Below are positions 39,501 through 48,626 of a stretch of DNA of 64,000 bases, one piece after another; the stretch's first letter is position 1; the number at the start of each line of letters is the position of its first letter. Location of the stretch: the NCBI GenBank assembly GCA_003116975.1, contig BGKB01000150.1, positions 1 through 64,000 of the forward strand, in the 5' to 3' direction. This stretch comes from Aurantiochytrium sp. KH105. Lineage: Eukaryota; Sar; Bigyra; Thraustochytrida; Thraustochytriidae. Position numbers and translations under genes: made by a program. Below the pieces are notes generated by a model, which did not search any database, was not told the origin of the DNA, and saw only the letters and a program-made list of their open reading frames with translations.

Positions 39501-40932
39501 ACATGTGCGCGGCTCTGTAGTCGGCCTTTGCTTGTGTCGCGATCGGATCCTTGACGAAACTGCCCACAGCATCACCAATGATATTGTAGCTCAGAGACTC
39601 CTGGTTCTTGTACGACTCCTTAACAAAGTCATTAAAGCCGGAATTTGGCTCAATGAGCCCCAGAAATACGCCAAAGAAGTATTTGCGCACGCGGTGACCA
39701 TTGTCCCAGTCCACAAGCTTGTGATCCCAAACGCCAATAAGCAGGCGGAAAAAGAATGTAAGGCCGAGAGCAGCGACTGAGACGTAAAAGAGAAAAGCAA
39801 AGGCAGAACCAAGGAGCGGCCAAAGTTGGAACACGAGGAAGTAGAGATCCGACGCGATGTTGGTGACTTCCAATATTGAGTCAAAGATCGCTCCATAGTT
39901 GCGCAGGCGACGGCGTTTCTCAAACGTGTGAGGCAGCATATAGAGGCGAGGCGAAACATGCCCGTATTCCTCGTCCAGTATCTTTTTAAAGCTTGCTGGA
40001 AACTTCTTCGCAATGAACAAGCGCATCGAAACGAACGGAAGGCAGACGCGCTCCCAGAGGCATGACATTGATGGAGCGTGAGACACACAAGTTGGGTATA
40101 ACTCAGTCTTGTCGCGCGTTTCCAGCTTTCTTTCATACTGCTCTCGCTTGCGCGCTTCTTCCATGATAGAAACATGTGTGTCTCCGTAACATTCGCGCAA
40201 AAATTCCATCTGGTTGATCATCTTGGAGATAATTTGCAGGAAGTCTTCAACGTCGCTGAGAAGCACCTCCGTCATGCGGCTGTCGATGAATCGAACACGA
40301 TCCTTCTGGGGCGAGTCCTCGTCAATGTCAAACCTATGGTCCACGCTGTCGCTGATGTAGTGATCAAGATTCGCCAGTCGCTGACCAATGTCCACGGCCG
40401 CCTGGACAAGAGCAGGATCGTAAAGAAATGTGCCCTTTTCGATGGCTCTGACGTGGTCATGGGTGAAGAACGGTTGTCTTTCCACCTCCGCCAATCCGCC
40501 AACCAATCTTGTGGTACCAGTCGGGAGTTTGCTTTGATTTTCAGCGAGTTCGGAGGCTTCTTTATCGTATTTTTCCTGGACATATTCCAGTACCTCGCTC
40601 ACTTCATCAAACTGTTCTCGGAGTTCAGCCATCGTCGTGTATTCGCGCTTCTTCATCCCAAAGTATGCCTTAACACGCGAGCGGAGGGCTTTGTTGCAGA
40701 ATTCAGACTGCTCGCTGAAAATATCCTCCTCAGGCTCCACCGTCGCATTTGATGTTGCACGTCCGTCTCGCGCGTTAGCCTCTCCCGCCATCTGGTTGTC
40801 ATCATAAACGAATAGGTTCCACATCCACGAAAACGGCCTCGGCCAGATACCTTCATTCTCGTCATCGTGCGCAGTCGAAAGGACAGGGAGTCTGGTGTCT
40901 TCCGACCCCCTCGCGTAGGAGCCTCCGGACAT
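36511..40932 (-). CDS. Multi-pass membrane protein fused to leucine-rich repeats, two frameshifts
   Basis: One gene read in three frames. The N-terminal 770 residues (ATG at 40932) have a coiled cytosolic region, then four or more hydrophobic segments (FLFYVSVAALGLTFFFRLLIG; WTAIVLLIQDIPQIIVEIIF; YWLALFTSLLSAL). The DIPQ in the second recalls the XK-related scramblase family, a weak hint. Leucine-rich repeats of the F-box/AMN1 type follow (CPNLQNLNLSFCVEITDAGL; LRVLNLDVN; SLRTLKLSN; IRELRLSGAVEL). The last 350 residues are an unknown domain containing a 19-residue direct repeat. Frame changes at 38786-38790 (one T short on the coding strand) and 38606-38613 (one A too many) break the LRR, and each is repaired by one base. 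A stop at 38623 lies between them in the uncorrected frame. Function unknown; the layout suggests a membrane sensor. Confidence 0.7.
37178..37291. repeat. 57-base tandem repeat in coding sequence
   Basis: Two head-to-tail copies (37178-37234 and 37235-37291) differing at a few bases. They keep the reading frame and encode a repeated 19-residue unit, NLFDEAYQGDQGDEMTSRS, in the LRR membrane protein. Confidence 0.95.
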
Positions 40933-41816
40933 GGTTGACTCGCGTCCACCCGCGCTTGGTTGACTCGCTTACGGCCGCGCTGCTTGCACCTCGGTCCCCT
41001 TGGTTCCGGGTTTGCTGGGTCTACTTGAAGCAACGCTAGTAAGGCTGCTGCTGGCTGCTCGTTTCCTGTGATGCAGCTCCTCTATCACGCGCGGAGACGA
41101 GGGGGAGGGGGGGGGGGCGCGCAGGGACGCTTCACAAGAGAAATCGCTGGGTTCCAGCTTGCTCGGTGGGCGAGAGAGAGCATCAAGACGAACCACCTTA
41201 TTCCGCGCTGGAAAATAGTTGTCCTTCTCGCAGAAGGCAACACCAGGCTGTCGGCCCTGTCAGCACGTGCTGCGGCACGCGCTGGCGCCCAGCTGTTGGT
41301 TGTGAGTATTCGATTCCCACCTCCTCCCAGGGATAGCCAAAATCAACAACACGCCCGCCTGCGATCTGGAGAACGAATGAACAATCTTTTCCTGCAAAGG
41401 TTGCCTGCCGGCCCGACGCACCTTGCAGGTCTTACGTCGCAGCCAGCTTGAGCCGTTCTCCGTGTCCTACAATCCAGCAGCCACGCCGCTGACAAAACTT
41501 TACGGGACCTAGGCATACTACCGAGTACAAGGTGCGTGCGGGTTCATCGGTCTGGGCTCTCTTTCTTGGAGCCGGGCGACCGCGCCAGGCCAGCCAGCTT
41601 CGCAGGACCGCGACCAAGGCCGCCGCCGCCGCCGCCGGCGAAAGCCCAGGGTCCGTTCGCAGCCGCGCGCGCGGGCAGCGAGACGCAGCGCGGCTCCAGC
41701 CTGGGCGGCACGCGCGGCACGAAGTGCGAAGTGGCCAAGGCCACCTCACCCACCAAGCACCTTAAGCTACCCGCCCACCTGATGGATGGTTTTCGTGGCT
41801 AGCAGCTTCGATGTGA

Positions 41817-41853
<37 letters not shown>

Positions 41854-42121
41854 TCGCGCGCGACGAGGGAGGAAGAGAGGAGCCACGCGACTGTTCTCCG
41901 CACGCGCTCAAAGCGACGCGCCGAGAGGAGGAGGAGGAGGGCCAAGCCGCGTTGCAAAGGAGAATGGGCCCCGCACCTTGAGACCTCTTCTTCCTTTCTG
42001 GTTTACACCGACCTAAACCGCGAATGGACGACTCAAGAATGATTGGCCAGTTCAAGCCTGCTGAGTCGTCGTTGTAAAATGAAAAAGAAGACTGAAAACA
42101 AAAGACGTAATACTCACCTAG
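40933..42121. other. Upstream region of the LRR membrane gene; 3' flank of ODAD1
   Basis: No gene is supported. GC-rich, with a G run at 41099-41119 and a (GACAGC)6 repeat. Frames here are Arg/Ala/Pro-rich low complexity. Confidence 0.5.
41815..41850. repeat. (GACAGC)6 hexanucleotide repeat
   Basis: Six perfect GACAGC units, intergenic, followed by a partial unit. Confidence 0.95.
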
Positions 42122-44578
42122 CTAGAAGGCCGGTTCAACGGGAAGATTCTCGCGAACTGTCATTTCTCGCAGCTGCTCAGAGGAAAAGGGTCGCTCATCA
42201 TCAATGTCGTCGTCGTCATCATCGTCCTCATCGACATTAGTTGCACGGTCCAAGATACTTCTGGAACCGACTTCGCCCATGTGGACTTGACGGTCTTGGC
42301 GATTTTTCACGCGCTTGCACGAAGGTACCTGAACATCGAGCTTGAGCGTACTGCGCGGCAACGCAGGAACAACGACGCCAGAAATAGATAGCCTTTCGGC
42401 ACCCTTGAACGTCGGCTGTGCCTTGATGCAGAACTTGCGGTAGAGTTGCATAATCTCGGTCGTTCGCTGCTCGATTGTTCCGAGATAAACCATGATGTTG
42501 GCTTCCGTAACCCTGTTTCCAAGACGCAAAATGAGTGCAGTATCGCCATCTTCTTGTTGCAAGCCGTTCAATCTCTTCTTTGCAGCCTTGGTGGCCACGA
42601 CGGCAGCGGCCCCTGCTCCTGCTGGAGTTGAAAGCTCACTCTGCGTTGTAGAGTGTCGCGACTGGCCCGAGCCTGCTTCTGGGGCGGACGGCGATAATGG
42701 AAATTTGAAAGACGAGACAGACGAGGTCCTTGATCCAGGCCCAAGTGGAGGCGAGCCTGCAGAGGAAGAGGTGCTCGTGTGATTGACCTTGCGCGCGATA
42801 CTTCGCGAACGCGTCGGCGACGACATGCTCAACCTCGCAGCTGCCACGCTATTCGCGTCGCGGGGAACGAGCGACGTTGTACTCTCCATGGACACGCCGA
42901 CGATTTCGGGAGCGCGAAACTGCTCCAGTCCGCGCATCTCTGGACATCCGATGCGAAAAAAGAGATTTTCGGTGGCTTGGCAAATGGCCTCGAGACTCTG
43001 CTCGTTGTCAACAATTTGTTCCGAAAGCGAGGATATCTGCGCAAGATAGCGCTCGAGACGCTGCTCCAAATCGGCCACGATGCGCTCACGATGGCCCTCG
43101 TTCTGGCTGAGCTCCTTTTTGTACTTTTCCATTTCGCCATTGATGCGACGCAGCTGATCCTCGTCGCGCTCGATATCGCGCGTGATTTGTTGTACATGAT
43201 TGTACAATGCAAAATTACTGTCCTCATTGCGGACAAATTGTTCGACAATGGCGTTCATGTCGCGGATCCCCGTCGAGGCGTACAACTTTTCAAAGGCCTC
43301 CTCGTAGGATTGAATACTCTCATTCGAGACACTGATGTTTTCGACTTGCTTTTTAAGCTCGCGGCTGAGCGTGGAAAGCTTGCTCTTGAGCATGGCCTCC
43401 TCTTCGGCATCGAGATTGCCTGCAGCAATGCGCTCGGCGAGCTGTTTTTCTTTACGCTTAATGGCTGTTTGCTGGACGTACGACTTAATCTGCGCCTGCT
43501 CTTGAACCACAGAGCCAAGCTCTGCATACTCTCGAGCAAAAGTTTCCTCTTCGAGCTGAGCACGATCTGTGGCATCTTGCAGCTGCTTGAGAGCCTCTTG
43601 CCTGCCCTCATAGGCGACGTTGCTTTGCGCCAACATAACCGCCATCTCGCGCTGCTTGGCGCGAAAAGCGCGTTTCAGTTTTTTATAGCTGCGCTCAAAG
43701 GTTTGACGTTCGAGTCTTCGCGCGTTGATCGCTCGCACAACATCGCTGTTCCTTGCCTCGAGCTCACTGGATCGCATGTTGAGTTTGTTGAGCCTGTTTT
43801 CGAGAATCTGCTGCTGTTTGGCCTTTTGGTTCTGAATCATGCGATAGGCCTTGACGCCGCCCATTTCGCGTCGTTTCCTCTTTTCCTCGACCATCTGCTT
43901 GCGAACGCTCTCGATTGCGCGCGTGTGTTTGATGAGCTTGACCTCCAGCAAGTCTGCTTTTGAGGCAAGCTTGTCAACGTTGGCCTGCTTTCCTGCTAAA
44001 TCCTTTGGTGTGTCCGCGCCTGGGATGCCGGGATTGCCATTGCGCGCAGCCCCGACCTCCTTGCGTTCGGCACCATTGGCGCCAGGAGACCCTGGACCAC
44101 CAGGTAAACCGGGCCCGTCGCCAGGTTTTGCGAGTCTTTTCCCGCTACTTGTGCTGGCATTCTTGGCTCTGCCGCCCTTTCGCACCATCGAGGCACCGCC
44201 CATGGCGCCCATCATGATGGCCAGTTGCTGAGGATTTATGAGCATCATCTGTGCAAAGTCCCGCTCACGCTTCTCCTGTCGCTTGTCGCGACGCTTGCGC
44301 GCCTTGGCCGTGCTGGCGCGGTCATGCTGTAGCTGAGATGTCGCTTTTTGCACGAAATCGTTGCCATCATGGTGGTGGTGCAACTTGCCGACGCTCTTGG
44401 CGGTAATCTTCGTCTTTGTCTTGCCGGCGCTCTTGCCCTGTTTCCGCCCGCGCGTCTTTGTCGCCGAGCTTTTTGGACGCGCGCGCTCCTCGTCCGTCTG
44501 CAGGGTATCGAGGAGCGCCAGCATGGAGGCCTCCATTGAACCTCGAGACCCTCCGCTCGGGGCGGTGCCGGGCCTCAT
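42122..44578 (-). CDS. ODAD1: Outer dynein arm docking complex subunit (ODAD1/CCDC114, ODA1-like)
   Basis: 818 residues from the ATG at 44578 (MRPGTAPSGG); the longer frame upstream starts at a non-ATG codon in GC-rich DNA. The centre is a long coiled coil matching the CCDC114/ODA1 family, which anchors outer dynein arms on doublet microtubules: ERSYKKLKRAFRAKQREMAV, QSNVAYEGRQEALKQL and EEAFEKLYASTGIRD then EDSNFALYNHV. The C-terminus carries YLGTIEQRTTEIMQLYRK, another family signature. Oddities are a Lys-rich N-terminus, a collagen-like Gly-X-Y stretch (GLPGGPGSPGANG), and a poly-Asp segment near the C-terminus. It pairs functionally with the DNAI2 gene 14 kb away. Confidence 0.88.
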   Translation of the reverse strand: MRPGTAPSGGSRGSMEASMLALLDTLQTDEERARPKSSATKTRGRKQGKSAGKTKTKITAKSVGKLHHHHDGNDFVQKATSQLQHDRASTAKARKRRDKRQEKRERDFAQMMLINPQQLAIMMGAMGGASMVRKGGRAKNASTSSGKRLAKPGDGPGLPGGPGSPGANGAERKEVGAARNGNPGIPGADTPKDLAGKQANVDKLASKADLLEVKLIKHTRAIESVRKQMVEEKRKRREMGGVKAYRMIQNQKAKQQQILENRLNKLNMRSSELEARNSDVVRAINARRLERQTFERSYKKLKRAFRAKQREMAVMLAQSNVAYEGRQEALKQLQDATDRAQLEEETFAREYAELGSVVQEQAQIKSYVQQTAIKRKEKQLAERIAAGNLDAEEEAMLKSKLSTLSRELKKQVENISVSNESIQSYEEAFEKLYASTGIRDMNAIVEQFVRNEDSNFALYNHVQQITRDIERDEDQLRRINGEMEKYKKELSQNEGHRERIVADLEQRLERYLAQISSLSEQIVDNEQSLEAICQATENLFFRIGCPEMRGLEQFRAPEIVGVSMESTTSLVPRDANSVAAARLSMSSPTRSRSIARKVNHTSTSSSAGSPPLGPGSRTSSVSSFKFPLSPSAPEAGSGQSRHSTTQSELSTPAGAGAAAVVATKAAKKRLNGLQQEDGDTALILRLGNRVTEANIMVYLGTIEQRTTEIMQLYRKFCIKAQPTFKGAERLSISGVVVPALPRSTLKLDVQVPSCKRVKNRQDRQVHMGEVGSRSILDRATNVDEDDDDDDDIDDERPFSSEQLREMTVRENLPVEPAF

Positions 44579-45740
44579 GGCGGCGGGCGGCCGGCCTCGG
44601 TTTTGCCGCCGCGCGGTCGTGGGAGAGACGAGCTGCGGCTCCCGGCCACCCCACGCACGCCCCGCGTGCGCGACAAGGAACGCGACTGCACGTCGCGACA
44701 CTCGCGCCCAGGCGCACGCGCTCGCTCTGGCGGTCGACCCGTCGCGCTCAATGCGAAAAGAGAACCAGGCACTACGCAAGCAAGCTATCCGTTGAAGACA
44801 TTTTTTTCCAAGTTCTGCGAAGTTCCGAGTCAAGTTTAAGTTTCAGTTTCAAGCCAAGTTCTAAGACTATTTATCGCATCTGAGTTGGTTGGCGCCGGCA
44901 GTGGTTCACTGGACTGGATGGATTCGACACTGACGGCCCGCGCCCCCGCCTCGCCAATTGTAGCTAGCTAGCTAGCTAGCTAGCTAATCCAGACAGACAG
45001 ACAGATAGATTTGTGTCACGAGTGATAGCTTGGGGCAACAAATGATGCCACAGAGCCTACATAGAGATATCCATGTTCATGACGGAGGAGGGGTGCTAGA
45101 GGAGGAGGGCAGGTATAGTCTTCTTGACATTTTCCTGACCCGGCATCGAGATTTCTCATCCAAAGACGACCAAAGATGGACAACTGTTACGCGTGTCGAG
45201 CATCATTGCGAGCGCACACAAGAAAGAAACAACAAGATGGACTGCATGCAGAAATTAGCAATAACGAAAACGTCAATGCTTCACTTCACAAGCTATCCGG
45301 GCCGCAATGGCGGTCTGATCAGGGTCGGCCGGGTTCCGCATTATGGGCCCCTCCCTACCAAACAAACCAGCCAACGTGAACTTGAGGCGAGTGGTTCCTT
45401 CGCGTCCAGCTTTCGGCTCGCCAGCTGCGCGGCGCGACCTCTTCAGCGACAGCTGCAGGCGCCACTGCGGACTCGTGGCCCTCTCCTCCGCCCCGCGCGC
45501 ACGCCTGCGCATGGAAAGGGTCTTCACGCGCGCGGTTTTTTTCCATCGGGGCTCTCGCGGCAGCGAGTCATCCAATCATCCATCCATATTGAATTCGATC
45601 TCGAGACGGAGGCGGCGCGCGGAGAACCAGGGCCGGCCGACGCTCGCCGCGCGCCCGGCGTCTGTGCCTACGACGCCGACCCCGTCTGTGCCCGCGCTCG
45701 CTGAGAGCCCTGCGGCCCGAGACGATTGGCGGCGCGCGGC
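44579..45740. other. Divergent promoter region, ODAD1 and XRCC3
   Basis: About 1.2 kb between two divergent start codons. It contains a TAGC tetranucleotide run at 44961-44986 followed by ACAG repeats to about 45003. Frames inside are GC-driven and have no domain. Confidence 0.5.
44961..44986. repeat. TAGC tetranucleotide repeat
   Basis: Six and a half TAGC units, followed by imperfect CAGA units, in the ODAD1/XRCC3 intergenic region. Confidence 0.95.
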
Positions 45741-46868
45741 ATGGCGGCGACGGCGCGCGATGCGGAACACCGACGCCGACTCCGCGGCGCTCAGGACGCG
45801 GCGAGAGGCGGCGAGCGCGGCGCAGGACGTCGACCGCGGCCGCGAGGACCTGCGTGTCCTCGACCCCGAACGGCGCTCGAGCTATGGACGCGGGCAAAAA
45901 CTGCGGCGGGGACCGCGGAACGGGTTCCGACCGGGTGCGCAGCACTCGACGCTGCGCTTGGGGGCGGCCTGCTGCCCACGGGCATCACCGAGGTCTGCGG
46001 TGAGGCGGGCTGCGGCAAGACGCAGCTCGTGCTTCGCCTCCTCGCGAGCGCCTTGCTCAAACGAGAAGGACAACTCGCGGGTCGCAGCGTGTACATTTGC
46101 ACAGAAGGACGCGCCCCGACAGCGCGGCTTCGTGGCATCCTTGCGAGTTATCGCACGCCTGGCGCAAGCTGCGCCGCATCGTGGGGCGGCCAAGGGCAAG
46201 CAATGCGCGAGGAGCACGTCTTCGACCGAGTTCTTGTCAAGGAGATTCATGATCAGGAACGCCTCTCGCAAACGTTAGAGGAAGGGTTGCCTCAACTCTT
46301 AACAAAGGCAAGTCTCGCGGAAGACAAGCGGGGGCGTGGCCCCGTGCGGCTCGTGGTTGTCGACTCTCTCGCTGCAGTACTCCGGCTTGGCGGTGACACA
46401 ATCGCAAGAGGCGGATCAAGTAGGGAGAGTTTATTGCAACGAAGTCAGTGGTTTCTTCGCATTGCAAGACGGCTCAAAGAACTCAGCGACATCTACTCGT
46501 GCTGTATCGTGGTGGTCAATCAGGTATCTGCGGGCTCGCGGGATCTTCACGCAGCCTTGGGGCTCACGTGGTCAAACTGTGTCAACACGCGCATCATGCT
46601 CTCGCGCCCAAGTCCGTCTCGTCGTACGCTCTCTGTACTTTTCTCACCGGCCATTCCGGACATGTGTATTTCCTATTGTGTCACGCATCATGGCCTTTGT
46701 GCGTGCGAGCCTGCGTCATCGACGCCGGCGTCACTTGTATCTTCAACCTCGTCGCTGTCAGCCTCGACTTCGGCTTTGGCCGCGTCGCCACCCGTAAAAC
46801 CTCTGCTAGCGCAATCGCGCGCGAAGCAGATTGCAACATCGTCGAGATCTGCGCAGCACTGTGAATGA
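45741..46868 (+). CDS. XRCC3: RAD51 paralogue, XRCC3-like
   Basis: 375 residues from the ATG at 45741. It is a RecA-fold recombinase paralogue for homologous-recombination repair in the nucleus. The core opens VPTGCAALDAALGGG then GITEVCGEAGCGKTQLVLRL, with Walker A GEAGCGKT at about 87-94. VYICTEG follows, as in XRCC3 rather than RAD51. Walker B is RLVVVDSLAA, and IVVVNQVS and LGLTWSNCVNTRIML complete the fold. The C-terminal RRTLSVLFSPAIP matches the last core strands; the final 50 residues are a Ser/Ala-rich tail. The N-terminus is Arg-rich and lacks a helix-hairpin domain, as expected for XRCC3. XRCC3 fits best, but another RAD51 paralogue is not excluded. No intron is seen. Confidence 0.85.
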   Translation: MAATARDAEHRRRLRGAQDAARGGERGAGRRPRPRGPACPRPRTALELWTRAKTAAGTAERVPTGCAALDAALGGGLLPTGITEVCGEAGCGKTQLVLRLLASALLKREGQLAGRSVYICTEGRAPTARLRGILASYRTPGASCAASWGGQGQAMREEHVFDRVLVKEIHDQERLSQTLEEGLPQLLTKASLAEDKRGRGPVRLVVVDSLAAVLRLGGDTIARGGSSRESLLQRSQWFLRIARRLKELSDIYSCCIVVVNQVSAGSRDLHAALGLTWSNCVNTRIMLSRPSPSRRTLSVLFSPAIPDMCISYCVTHHGLCACEPASSTPASLVSSTSSLSASTSALAASPPVKPLLAQSRAKQIATSSRSAQHCE

Positions 46869-47576
46869 GCAAATCTATGATGAACTGATCCGATCTACTC
46901 TTCTTTCTCTTTCGTGCACTGTTGTCGACGGAGCAGAGGAAATCACTTTGAGTCAGGGATCTGAACAAGAGAGCGCGGCGAGAACAAACGCCAATGAGTA
47001 TCCATCGAGTACATAGCTCACTTGTTTTCTTGCGTCGTTGCCGATCGAGTATAGCAACTCGCAGCAAATTCGAGATTTGCGCAACACTCTCTGTGAATGA
47101 AAAGAACATCTTTGTCTCTTGAAAAACACGACGATTTCTGGAGAATTTTTGAAATTCATGTGGCGCGCTTCAAGTTCCTTTTTCCTCTCCTTGGTTCATA
47201 CAATCATTTATTCATTGATTAATTTTCTCTCACTTGCTTGCTTGCTTGCGACATCACATTCGTAAACGTAACATGCAACCATTCGCACATGTTATTTGTG
47301 AACAACAAAAAAGGCAGGGCGGCGCCACGAACCACGAATTAACCCGGGCACAGACAGGCATGCCAGCAAAGTGTGTCGTCCTGGTCTGCTAGAAACACGC
47401 ACGAAGCAGTCCTACGACTTGCTTCTTTTACTTGCTTGCTTGTCTGGCAAACTCATTTTACTTGGCGGCGTGCGTCGACGCGTGATGGTATGCAAACGTA
47501 GCAAGCGATCCCGACAGTCCGTCGACATAGCTTTTCAGATGCAAATAAAAACACTCGCGCACCTCTCGTCAAAAGT
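46869..47576. other. Convergent 3' spacer, XRCC3 and ASF1
   Basis: AT-rich, no gene. A diverged second copy of the XRCC3 3' end (cgagatttgcgcaacact then gtgaatga) lies at about 47054-47104, resembling cgagatctgcgcagcact and gtgaatga around the true stop at 46866-46868. Confidence 0.5.
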
Positions 47577-48626
47577 TTACTCCCAGTCAATCATGATGCG
47601 CGTGATACGCGGCTTGTCATCAAGAATATGTCGCCTAATCTTATCCACGGAAAACTTGGCCGGAAGCTGCAGACTCTCCGGCTTCGTGGTGACCTCCTTG
47701 TCATTCTCGTCACCGTCCTTTTCGGCAGTGGCGGTCTCCTTACTGCTGCTCTCTGGTTTGGTCTCGGTCTCCTCGCCGTCGCCGTCTCCATCGTGTTTGA
47801 TACGTTTGGCTGGAGGGGCCTCCTCCGGAGCATTGACGCGGTTGCGTGATGAGCTGGGACCACGAAGGTTGTCTCCCGACGCCTCGGCGCTCGATTTTCC
47901 TGCCGCACTCTTGTCGTTTTCGTTGTCGTTCTCCTCGTCTTCAACTTCTGGTGCAGCGGCGTCCTCGTCCTCGCCTGCACCAGCGTCCCCTGCCTTTTTG
48001 CTCTTCTTCTTGGCCTTCTTTTGCTTCTTCTTTTTCGGGGCGTCGGTTGTATTTTCGCCTCCAGCCTCATCTCCTTCGTTACCCTCTTCATCATCTTCAT
48101 CATCTTCTTCCTCGTCGTCATCGTCATCATCGTCATCATCGTCTTCGTCCTCCTCTTCTTCTTCCTCCTCTTCTTCTTCGTCTTCCTCCTCCTCCTCGTC
48201 CTCGTTGTCGCTGTCTTCGATGGCCATGCCGAGCTGATCTTCGCTAGGTTTGAGTTTCTCAGCATCGGGGTCGTCGTACTCGTTGTTCACATAATAGCCG
48301 ACGCGAATAAACTCTTTGTCCTTGTACAAGCAGGCCAGCAGGCAGACAGTGACGCCCAAAAGGTCATCGCGCGGAATTTTCGTGTGGTCCGGCGGCGGCG
48401 TCACGAGCTCGAAGCGGTTCACGCCCAGCGGAACGGGCCCGACCAGCACAGACTCGAGCTCTTGGTCACAGTCTTCGCTGTCGGGCGAGCCTACATAGGT
48501 TAATCGCCACTCCAGGTCCGCGCTCAGCTCCTTGACGCACTCAAAGGTGACCTCGAACCTGAAGTCGTCCGTGAACGCGCCGGGGTTGTTGAGCACCTTG
48601 ATATCCGTCACATTCACGGACGCCAT
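47577..48626 (-). CDS. ASF1: Histone H3-H4 chaperone ASF1 with a large charged insertion
   Basis: 349 residues from an ATG. ASF1 binds H3-H4 dimers for nucleosome assembly. Residues 1-120 match the ASF1 core: VNVTDIKVLNNPGAF, FEVTFEC, LEWRLTYVGS, VPLGVNRFEL, then FIRVGYYVNNEY. The last core element (FSVDKIRRHILDDKPRITR, then IDWE) is not next to it but at residues about 318-349. Between them lie about 200 residues of low complexity: Glu/Asp runs, a Lys cluster (KKKKQKKAKKKSKK) and a likely nuclear signal (PPAKRIKHD). In most ASF1 proteins the core is contiguous and any acidic tail is C-terminal. The insertion is in frame, so it is not obviously an unspliced intron. Confidence 0.93.
   Translation of the reverse strand: MASVNVTDIKVLNNPGAFTDDFRFEVTFECVKELSADLEWRLTYVGSPDSEDCDQELESVLVGPVPLGVNRFELVTPPPDHTKIPRDDLLGVTVCLLACLYKDKEFIRVGYYVNNEYDDPDAEKLKPSEDQLGMAIEDSDNEDEEEEEDEEEEEEEEEEDEDDDDDDDDDDEEEDDEDDEEGNEGDEAGGENTTDAPKKKKQKKAKKKSKKAGDAGAGEDEDAAAPEVEDEENDNENDKSAAGKSSAEASGDNLRGPSSSRNRVNAPEEAPPAKRIKHDGDGDGEETETKPESSSKETATAEKDGDENDKEVTTKPESLQLPAKFSVDKIRRHILDDKPRITRIMIDWE

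Noticed and set aside
42779..43963. 394-codon plus-strand frame opposite ODAD1
   Set aside because: Leucine-rich only because it reads coiled-coil codons backwards; it starts and ends inside ODAD1.
45343..46278. 311-codon frame overlapping XRCC3
   Set aside because: It overlaps XRCC3 in another frame and is Arg/Ala-rich; XRCC3 has clear Walker motifs.
47371..48237. Plus-strand frame with a long poly-Ser tail
   Set aside because: It is the complement of the Asp/Glu codons in ASF1.
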